Below, piece by piece: positions 58,257 through 64,000 of a stretch of 64,000 nucleotides of DNA (its first letter is position 1; every line of letters starts with the position of its first letter). Under the pieces are notes generated by a model. It ran no database searches, was not told the DNA's origin, and saw nothing but the letters and a program-made list of their open reading frames with translations. The translations under genes were made by a program, and so were the position numbers. The stretch is from Burkholderiales bacterium (GTDB taxonomy: Bacteria; Pseudomonadota; Gammaproteobacteria; Burkholderiales; SG8-39), in contig JAOSJV010000001.1 of NCBI GenBank assembly GCA_027493935.1, forward strand, positions 248,001 through 312,000, written 5' to 3'.

Positions 58257-59318
58257 ATGTTCCGATCCTGGACCGACTGGCCCGCCGAAGTGATCGCGCT
58301 CCTGCGCAAGGGCACCGTGATCCCCGCGCACCTGCTCGCGCTCGACCGCGACCGCAAGCTCGATGTGCGGCGGCAGCGGGCGCTAACGCGCTACTACGTC
58401 GATGCCGGTGCGGGCGGCCTTGCGGTCGGCGTGCACTCGACGCAGTTCGCGATCCGCGAGACGGGGCTCTACGAGCCGGTCCTCAGGCTCGCCGCCGAGA
58501 CGGTCGCGGGCTGGGTGCGGCGGCCGCTGGTGCTCGTGGCCGGCCTCGCCGGCAAGACGGCGCAGGCGCGGCGCGAGGCGCAGATCGCGCGCGGGCTCGG
58601 CTACCACGCCGGGCTCCTGTCGCTCGCCGCGATGAAGGGCGCGAGCGAGGACGAGCTCATCGCGCATTGCCGGGCGGTGGCCGAGACCATGCCGCTCGCC
58701 GGCTTCTACCTGCAGCCGGCGGTCGGCGGCATCGCGCTCGGCGCGCCGTTCTGGCGGCGGTTCGCCGCGATCGAGAACGTGGTGGCGATCAAGATCGCGC
58801 CGTTCAACCGCTACCGCACGCTCGATGTCGTGCGCGGGGTGGTCGAGGCGCGCGCCGAGGAGCGCGTCGCGCTCTACACCGGCAACGACGACCACATCGT
58901 GCTCGACCTGGTGACGCCTTTCGCGGTCAGGCGCGGCGGCGAGACGGTCATCGTGCGCATCAGAGGCGGGCTCCTCGGGCACTGGAGCGTATGGACGCGT
59001 AGCGCCGTTGCCTTGCTCGAGCGCGTGCAAGCGGCGATCGAGACGGACCGGGTGGATGCGGACTTGCTGGCGCTCGATTCGATGGTCACCGATGCGAACA
59101 GCGCGTTCTTCGACGTGGCGAACGATTTCCACGGCTGCATCGCCGGCTGCCATGAAGTGCTGCGGCGCGAGGGACTGTTCGAAGGGATCTGGTGTCTCGA
59201 TCCCGCCGAGGGGCTCAGTCCCGGACAGGGCGACGAGATCAGCCGCGTGATGGCCGCCTATCCGGAGCTCGGCGACGGCGGCTTCGTGCGGGAAAACCGG
59301 GAGCGGTGGCTCGCCTGA
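58257..59318 (+). CDS. Dihydrodipicolinate synthase-family protein
   Basis: 353 residues, somewhat longer than DapA (about 290). The N-terminus VIPAHLLALDRDRKLDVRRQRALTRYYVDAGAGGLAVGVHSTQF follows the DapA pattern (GGLAVG in place of GTTGE), and the probable Schiff-base lysine is in NVVAIKIAPFNRYRT. Without the usual Tyr and Thr-Thr pair it is probably an aldolase or hydratase of another substrate. Ends the epimerase-GNAT-DapA trio. Substrate unknown. Confidence 0.85.
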   Translation: MFRSWTDWPAEVIALLRKGTVIPAHLLALDRDRKLDVRRQRALTRYYVDAGAGGLAVGVHSTQFAIRETGLYEPVLRLAAETVAGWVRRPLVLVAGLAGKTAQARREAQIARGLGYHAGLLSLAAMKGASEDELIAHCRAVAETMPLAGFYLQPAVGGIALGAPFWRRFAAIENVVAIKIAPFNRYRTLDVVRGVVEARAEERVALYTGNDDHIVLDLVTPFAVRRGGETVIVRIRGGLLGHWSVWTRSAVALLERVQAAIETDRVDADLLALDSMVTDANSAFFDVANDFHGCIAGCHEVLRREGLFEGIWCLDPAEGLSPGQGDEISRVMAAYPELGDGGFVRENRERWLA

Positions 59319-59345
59319 GCCACCCGAGCAGGGGCGGGTCCGGCC

Positions 59346-59423
59346 CTAGCTCTTGAACTTGACGACCAGCAGCGCGATGAGCGCGACGAAGAGCACTACC
59401 AGGTAGATGTCGAGGAAGGACAT
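59346..59423 (-). CDS. Small single-pass membrane protein (25 residues), tentative
   Basis: MSFLDIYLVVLFVALIALLVVKFKS: one transmembrane helix with a lysine-rich tail, the usual build of a small inner-membrane protein. It sits 76 bp downstream of the ABC substrate-binding protein gene on the same strand. There is only a weak ribosome site, so expression is unproven. Confidence 0.4.
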   Translation of the reverse strand: MSFLDIYLVVLFVALIALLVVKFKS

Positions 59424-59499
59424 TTCTCGGTGCCGTCGAAGAGCTCCAGATTAGCGGGGAGCCGCCCGCTCCCCGCGGGGAGCGGGCGGCCGCGGCTGC

Positions 59500-60501
59500 C
59501 TACTTTGTCATCTTGATGGACTTGTCGAGGAACTCGTTGGTGTAGACGTTCTTGACGTCGAACGGCTTCTCGATGCCGATGTAATCCTTGACGAGCGCGT
59601 AGTCGTCGGCCATGCGCTTCGGGTCGTGCCAGCCGAGCGCCACATCGCGCGAGAACTTGTCGCTCATCAGCACCTCGACCAGGCTCCAGTTCGTCATCTC
59701 GTTCTCGAGCTTGAGCGCTCCGCCTGCCTCGACCAGCGCCTCGACGCACGGCTTCGGATCCTTGACGCAGGCGGCGAACGCCCGCTGCGTGACCTTGACG
59801 AACTTCCCGATCAGCGGGCGGTTCTTCTCCAGGAACGCGGCGTTCACGATGACCGAGTTGCCGTACGGATTGAGTCCGATGTCGCGCCACGCGACGAAGC
59901 CCATGTCGTCGCCGAGCTCGCGCTGGAAGATGTGGTGGATGTTGTAGAACGAGGTGGTGATGTCGATCGAGCCCGACTTGAGCGCCGAGAGCTTGGCGTT
60001 CGCGTCGACGTTCACCCAGGTGACCGACTTCGGGTCGATGCCGTTCGCCTTGGCGAGCGCCGGCCACATCGGGCGGGCGCCGTCGGCCGCCGGATTGCCG
60101 ATCTTCTTGCCGGGGAAGTCCTTGATGCCCTTGATGCCGGAGCTCTTCTTCCAGTACAGGCCCTGGGGCGAATTGGCGTAGACATTGAACACGGCCACGT
60201 TGTCGGCGCCCTTGCCCTTGGCGATCAGCACGTTGCCCATGTCGGCGAGCCCGATCGGGTTCGCGCCGGCGCCGACCTTCTGCGCGGCGAGCGCCGAGCC
60301 CTTGCCGGGCTCGAGGTGGAGGTCGATGCCCTCCTTCGCGTACCAGCCCATCTTCTTGGCGTAGTAGTACGGCGCGTGGTCGCCGCCGGGCACCCAGTTC
60401 AGGATGAAATCGAGCCGCTGCTGTGCTGCCGCGGGCAAAGCGAGGGCCGCCAGCCCTACGCCGACCGCCAGCCCGGCGATGATGGGTTTGAATGCGCGCA
60501 T
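59500..60501 (-). CDS. ABC transporter substrate-binding protein (NitT/TauT, NMT1-like)
   Basis: 333 residues after GGAGGAGAAACCCC-ATG. Signal peptide of 25 residues ending AAAQQ. Mature part matches the SsuA/NMT1 fold: LDFILNWVPGGDHAPYYYAKKMGWYAKEGIDLHLEPGKGSALAAQKVGAG, GIKGIKDFPGKKIG, LKSGSIDITTSFYNIHHIF. These proteins bind sulfonates, nitrate, pyrimidine precursors or aromatic acids. Divergent from the permease gene 259 bp away. Confidence 0.92.
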   Translation of the reverse strand: MRAFKPIIAGLAVGVGLAALALPAAAQQRLDFILNWVPGGDHAPYYYAKKMGWYAKEGIDLHLEPGKGSALAAQKVGAGANPIGLADMGNVLIAKGKGADNVAVFNVYANSPQGLYWKKSSGIKGIKDFPGKKIGNPAADGARPMWPALAKANGIDPKSVTWVNVDANAKLSALKSGSIDITTSFYNIHHIFQRELGDDMGFVAWRDIGLNPYGNSVIVNAAFLEKNRPLIGKFVKVTQRAFAACVKDPKPCVEALVEAGGALKLENEMTNWSLVEVLMSDKFSRDVALGWHDPKRMADDYALVKDYIGIEKPFDVKNVYTNEFLDKSIKMTK

Positions 60502-60689
60502 GGGGTTTCTCCTCCGGCCGTGAGGCTCTGTGTGGGGAACGTTCTTGACGATCGCGGCTGCTCGCGCCTGCCGCGTTTCGGTCCATCGTAGCCAACCAGG
60601 CGATGCGCTGTCAAACACGGCCTCCCGGGAAGGAGCGAGCGGGAGTGCGCCGCGCAGCGGCGCGGCGGCAGCGGCCGGCCGGCGGCTCT

Positions 60690-60695
60690 TATAGA
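60690..60695 (+). promoter_or_regulatory. Candidate -10 element of the permease gene
   Basis: TATAGA lies 65 nt before the permease ATG at 60761, in the divergent gap. No -35 seen. Confidence 0.3.
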
Positions 60696-60760
60696 CTCCG
60701 GCCTGGGCGCGCCCGCGCCGCATGCGGGCGACCGAACGAACGAGAAAAAGAGCCCCACAC

Positions 60761-61537
60761 ATGACCGCCAAGACGCAGACGCTCGATCTCCTGCCCCGCT
60801 ACGGGCTCGCCGTGCTGTCGCACGCGGCGCTCGTGCTCGCCTGGTACCTCTTCGTCCGGTTCGGCGACGTGCCGAAGTTCGTCATGCCCTCGCCGGTGGA
60901 CACGGTCAAGGTGCTCTTTTCCGGGGCCTACGACTGGTGGCCGAACGTGCTCGTCACCGCCACCGAGATCATCGGCGGCTACGCGATCGCCCTGGTCGCG
61001 GGCGTGCTGCTCGCGCTGGTATTCACCTGGTCGAAGTGGCTCGAGGCCGCGTTCATGCCGCTGCTGGTGAGCCTCAACATGATCCCGAAGGTCGCGCTCG
61101 GACCGCTGATCATCGTGTGGTTCAAGTACGGCATCTTCCCGAACACGCTGATGGCGTTCTCGATCGCGGTGTTCCCGATCCTGCTGACGACCGCGCGCGG
61201 ACTGCGCGAGGTCGAACCCGATCTGCTCGATCTCGTCAAGACGCTGCGCGGCTCGCGCTGGCAGATCTTCACCAAGATCCAGCTGCCCGGGGCCCTGCCG
61301 TACATCTTTTCGGGCATGAAGGTGGGAGCGATCCTGGCGGTCGCCGGAGCGATCGTGGGCGAGTTCCTCGGCTCGGACAGGGGGCTCGGCTACATGATGC
61401 TCCAGGTCCAGGTCACGCTGGACACCGACGCGATGTTCATGGCCGTGATCCTGATCACGCTGATCGGCGTGCTGCTCTACGGCGCGGTGCTCGCGCTCGA
61501 GCGGCTGCTGGAGGTGAAGGACGCCCGGATCGAGTAG
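60761..61537 (+). CDS. ABC transporter permease (NitT/TauT type)
   Basis: 258 residues, five to six membrane helices, with the EAA-loop region TLRGSRWQIFTKIQLPGALPYIFSGMKVGAILAVAGAIVGEFLGSDRGLG that contacts the ATPase. The ATG at 60761 follows a weak site; a further start 13 codons upstream is possible. It matches the SsuC/TauC family. No ATP-binding gene follows; repeats and an IS630 element come next. It presumably partners the divergent binding protein and an ATPase encoded elsewhere. Confidence 0.92.
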   Translation: MTAKTQTLDLLPRYGLAVLSHAALVLAWYLFVRFGDVPKFVMPSPVDTVKVLFSGAYDWWPNVLVTATEIIGGYAIALVAGVLLALVFTWSKWLEAAFMPLLVSLNMIPKVALGPLIIVWFKYGIFPNTLMAFSIAVFPILLTTARGLREVEPDLLDLVKTLRGSRWQIFTKIQLPGALPYIFSGMKVGAILAVAGAIVGEFLGSDRGLGYMMLQVQVTLDTDAMFMAVILITLIGVLLYGAVLALERLLEVKDARIE

Positions 61538-61643
61538 CCGGCCGTCGAAATAGTGCAATCGCTGCGGACTTCGTCGGAGGAGATCAGCGTGCAACCCGGT
61601 CCCTGGTCGCGCGAGCAAGGGCGAAAGCCCCCTTGCATGTCCC

Positions 61644-61680
61644 GCGGAAGGAACAAGGGGCAAGCCCTTCACATATCCCC
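61644..61680. repeat. Dispersed repeat copy adjacent to the insertion sequence
   Basis: GAACAAGGGGCAAGCCC followed by CATATCCCC resembles the reverse complement of 63736-63767 (GAACAGGGGGCAAGCCCCTTG, ATCCCC). An additional hairpin GCAAGGG-CGAAAG-CCCCCTTGC lies just upstream. It fills most of the gap from the permease to the IS element. Confidence 0.55.
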
Positions 61681-61714
61681 TTCGCGCGCAGCGGCAGAGT
61701 TCTTCGAGAAGCTG

Positions 61715-62805
61715 CTAGTGCGCTTCCAACTTATTAATGCTAATACTACGGATTCCAGCCAACCGATGCTCTTGGGTCCCGACCTTGCGGTGCCGATAGC
61801 GCAGATAGCGGTAGACGCGACGGCGTCGGACCGCGTGGCTGGGATCATCGGTATTGGCCAGTGTGAAGCGCTTGAGCGCACCGAAATGGGCCTCGATGAG
61901 GTTCAGCCAGGAGGCCTCAGTGGGGGTCCACACCGGGTGGATGCGAAGCCGCTTGAGCAGCGCGAGGAAGCGCGGGTGGTCGTGGGTCTGATGCAGGTTA
62001 TCCATGACGACGTAGAGCTTCTTCCCGGGATAGCAGCGGCGCAGCCGCTGGAACGCCTCGAACAGTTCGGGCAGGCGCTTGCGTCTGTGAAACACCCCAT
62101 CGAGGCAGTCGGCGTGGACATCGTAGAAACCGAAGAAGAGTTCCGTGCCCTTGAGCCGGCGGTAGGTAGCGCGCATACGCTGGGGCTTGTTGCGCGGCGC
62201 CCAGGCCACTCCACCGATTGGCCGGATCTCCAGCGGACCCCATTCGTCGAAGCACACGACTGCGGCGCGCGGCGGGCAGCGCCGGTAGAGCCTGCGGATC
62301 AGTTTTTTTACGATCGAAGTGCGGATCATGCGAGCGCTTCCAGGTGCGGATGCGCTGGGCGCTCAGGCCCTCGCGGCGCAACAGCCGGCGCACCCACTCG
62401 TCGGTCACCGGCGGCAGCAGCCGCTTGGCGCGGCAGTACTCGGCCAGCTTCGGCACGGACCAGTTTGAGAACGGCAGCCCTCGCTCCAGGGGGACTGGAG
62501 AGGGCCACCTCGACGAGTTCCCGGAGCTGCTCGCCCCTGAGAATCGGCGGACGGCCCTTCGGGTTGGGCACTTGCTCGAAGGTGGCAAAGCCGCTCTCGT
62601 TGAACCGGTGCACCCAGTCGTACGCCACAGTGAAGTGGCAGCCCACCCGATCGGCCGCCGCCACGACGCTGTGGCCCCTGCGCACCTCCTCGATGACTCG
62701 ATACCGCTGGTGCACCCGGGCCGAGAGCGACAGGTCCTTCAGTTTGGCTGCCAGCACCCGCTGCTCGCCACGGCGCAGCCGGCGCAATTGCAAGGTCTTG
62801 GCCAT
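61715..62805 (-). CDS. IS630-family transposase, in three frames
   Basis: N-terminal helix-turn-helix (ARVHQRYRVIEEVRRGHSVVAAADRVGCHFTVAYDWVHRFNESGFATF), linker VPKLAEYCRAKRLLPPVTDEWVRRLLRREGLSAQRIRTWKRSHDPHF, and DDE catalytic core: VVCFDEWGPLEIRP (D), LYVVMDNLHQTHD (D), TPTEASWLNLIEAHF (E). The frame breaks near 62490 (GGGGG run) and at the A7 tract near 62306. About 363 residues if joined. The stop is TAG formed by the TA target plus the adjacent flank G. The breaks may be sequencing errors, decay, or frameshift-controlled expression. Confidence 0.85.
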
Positions 62806-62866
62806 CCCGCACCTCCTTCCGGAGCGCAGGATACCAGGAGTTAGGCATATTAAGTTGGATACACAC
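61718..62866. mobile_element. IS630-family insertion sequence
   Basis: About 1.15 kb with imperfect terminal inverted repeats: GTGCGCTTCCAACTTATTAATG at the left and the reverse complement of the right end GTGTGTATCCAACTTAATATGC. It is flanked on both sides by TA (61716-61717 and 62867-62868), the TA target duplication of IS630/Tc1-mariner elements. One transposase gene on the minus strand. Confidence 0.88.
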
Positions 62867-62932
62867 TAGGGCGGCGCGTCCGGCGCCGCGGGGCGCGCTG
62901 ATCGTCTGCGCACGCACCGGAGGGCGAACGGC

Positions 62933-63622
62933 ATGCGGCTCTTCGACGTCGAGGCCGACGCCGCGCGGGTGTTCGATGTCGTCGCGAACGGCGGTGTCGC
63001 AATCATCCCGACGCACGTCGGCTACGCCATCGTCGGCGCCACTGCGGCGGCGATCCGCCGCGTGTTCGCCGCCAAGCGCCGCCGGCCCTCGAAGCTGAAC
63101 GCGATCACCGGCTGCCGCGAACTGCACGACGAGCTGCACGACATCGACGAGCATGCGCGCGCGGTGGTCGCCGCGATCACCGAGGCCTACGATCTGCCGC
63201 TCGGGACGGTCGCACCGTTCCGCACCGATCATCCGATGATCGCGCGTCTGGACCCGGACATCCTTGCGCAGACCACGCACGAGGGCACGGTCGCGATGCT
63301 GCTCGGCGGCGGGCCGTTCCTCGAGACGCTCGGCCGGCTCAGCCGGCGGCACCAGCTCGCGGTGATCGGATCGTCCGCGAACCTGTCGCTGCACGGCACC
63401 AAGTTCAGGGTGCAGGACATCGAGCCCGAGATCGTCGCCGCGGCCGACGAAATCCTCGACTACGGCCTGATGCGCTGGGTGTGCTACGGCAAGTCCTCGA
63501 CGATGCTCGATCTGCGCGACTACCGCGTCGTGCGCTACGGCGTATGCTTCGAGCTGATCGACGATCTCCTGCAGCGACACTTCGGCATACGGCTCGCGCC
63601 TCCCGGCGGCGGTCAAGGCTAG
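62933..63622 (+). CDS. YrdC/Sua5-family protein
   Basis: 229 residues after GGAGGGCGAACGGC-ATG. The N-terminal part resembles the YrdC domain: VVANGGVAIIPTHVGYAIVGATAAAIRRVFAAKRRRPSKLNAI (Sua5 members have the KxRxxxxPL/SxLxxL region at this point) and VIGSSANLSLHGTKFRVQDIEPEI (SSAN motif). It differs from canonical TsaC in several positions, for example RRPSKLNAI. Perhaps a carbamoyl-transfer or nucleotide-binding relative of the tRNA t6A enzyme; the physiological role is unclear. Confidence 0.82.
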   Translation: MRLFDVEADAARVFDVVANGGVAIIPTHVGYAIVGATAAAIRRVFAAKRRRPSKLNAITGCRELHDELHDIDEHARAVVAAITEAYDLPLGTVAPFRTDHPMIARLDPDILAQTTHEGTVAMLLGGGPFLETLGRLSRRHQLAVIGSSANLSLHGTKFRVQDIEPEIVAAADEILDYGLMRWVCYGKSSTMLDLRDYRVVRYGVCFELIDDLLQRHFGIRLAPPGGGQG

Positions 63623-63735
63623 CCGGCCTGCAGCCGCTTGGCCGCGTGCCGCGCGCGTGCCCGCCGCGGGATCATCTGCCCACTGCGAACGCTCGACCGC
63701 CCGGAACCTAGCTCAAGATGAGACTGCGGTCCCGA

Positions 63736-63812
63736 AGGAGGGGATTTGCAAGGGGCTTGCCCCCTGTTCGTGCGATCCCGGTTCGGGAAGAAGCACGGCC
63801 GCGATCTTGCGA
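63736..63812. repeat. Composite of two dispersed repeats
   Basis: The left half (63736-63767) pairs with 61644-61680 and the right half (63768-63812, CGGTTCGGGAAGAAGCACGG) with 30131-30173. The unit lies between the YrdC-family gene and dinB. Confidence 0.6.
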
Positions 63813-63818
63813 AAGCTT

Positions 63819-64000
63819 CTACCGCCCACCGCCCACTTTCTGTAGCTCCCCGACCCGCACCCCGACCAGCCGCACCGGCCGATCGAGCGGCAGTCGCCGC
63901 AGACACGCGAAGGCGGCGCGGCGGATGGGCTCGACGGCGTCGGTGGGCTCCTCCAGCGTGTGCTGGCGGGTGTGCGTGTCGAAGCCGGCGAAGCGGATCT
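63819..64000 (-). CDS. dinB: DNA polymerase IV, C-terminal fragment
   Basis: 60 codons at the right edge: IRFAGFDTHTRQHTLEEPTDAVEPIRRAAFACLRRLPLDRPVRLVGVRVGELQK then a TAG. This is the little-finger domain end of Y-family polymerases (compare the KIRFADFxTxTR and VRLLGVRVSGL patterns). Most of the gene lies beyond the window. Translesion synthesis. The last codons and the stop lie in a heptad repeat. Confidence 0.8.
   Translation of the reverse strand, partial: IRFAGFDTHTRQHTLEEPTDAVEPIRRAAFACLRRLPLDRPVRLVGVRVGELQKVGGGR
63821..63841. repeat. Heptad repeat ACCGCCC at the end of dinB
   Basis: ACCGCCC, ACCGCCC, ACTTTCT in three consecutive 7-nt units on the plus strand; it encodes the KVGGGR tail of the partial dinB gene. 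Same family as CACCGTC/CACCGCC at 58215-58249. Confidence 0.6.

Overview
The window looks like a chromosomal segment of a Betaproteobacterium (Burkholderiales/Nitrosomonadales-like). It is very GC-rich by eye. It carries glnL-type NtrB/NtrC, a betaproteobacterial-style pyruvate dehydrogenase operon whose E3 has its own lipoyl domain, the rpiA-phoU pair, and a green-type (Form IA) RuBisCO with a full Calvin-Benson-Bassham (CBB) cluster. No rRNA, tRNA or CRISPR array was seen. The coding repertoire (CO2 fixation plus malate synthase, aromatic-type dioxygenase, sugar-acid and D-amino-acid catabolism) suggests a facultative or mixotrophic autotroph.

Layout. 1-3.7 kb: end of ntrB, ntrC, and malate synthase aceB. 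3.7-9 kb: a repeat-filled gap, a small hypothetical, two multi-pass membrane proteins, a LysR regulator divergent from a DUF2917 gene, and a glutathionyl-hydroquinone reductase. 9.1-12.9 kb: a phosphorylation signalling island (PEGA-tailed Ser/Thr kinase, TPR lipoprotein, PP2C phosphatase, double FHA protein). 12.9-17.5 kb: xthA, a glutaredoxin-like DUF4124 protein, oligopeptidase A, folD. 17.8-24 kb: aceE-aceF-lpdA. 24-33.7 kb: housekeeping and stress genes (Sel1 protein, rpiA, phoU, yggX, argA, ankyrin protein, rsmE, thioredoxin-like protein, inositol-phosphatase-like protein, ABC-2 exporter). 33.7-38.6 kb: SMP-30 lactonase, SDR, FAH-family hydrolase and dadA, which look like sugar-acid and amino-acid catabolism. 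39-43.9 kb: speD, an AraC-dioxygenase divergent pair, DUF1330, nudC, a 3-hydroxyisobutyrate-dehydrogenase-like gene. 44-56 kb: cbbR divergent from cbbL-cbbS-cbbY-cbbP-fba-tkt-gap-pgk-pyk. 56-61.5 kb: an epimerase-GNAT-DapA-like trio and an orphan NitT/TauT-type binding protein with divergent permease. 61.7-62.9 kb: an IS630-family insertion sequence. The window ends with a YrdC-family protein and the 3' end of dinB.

Three cross-cutting observations matter most. (1) About two dozen genes are broken by single-base indels, mostly in G/C runs, with the conserved protein continuing in the next frame. This reads as sequencing/assembly error rather than mass pseudogenisation, so I annotate such genes as one locus. 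The 12-kb CBB block has none. (2) Intergenic regions carry several dispersed repeat families: a palindromic mini-element with terminal inverted repeats (two copies, one with a second element nested in it), half-copies of GTCATTCCCGCG-type palindromes, and simple repeats that differ in sequence but share a 7-nt period. (3) The Form IA RuBisCO genes are followed directly by cbbY, with no cbbQ/cbbO activase genes between them.
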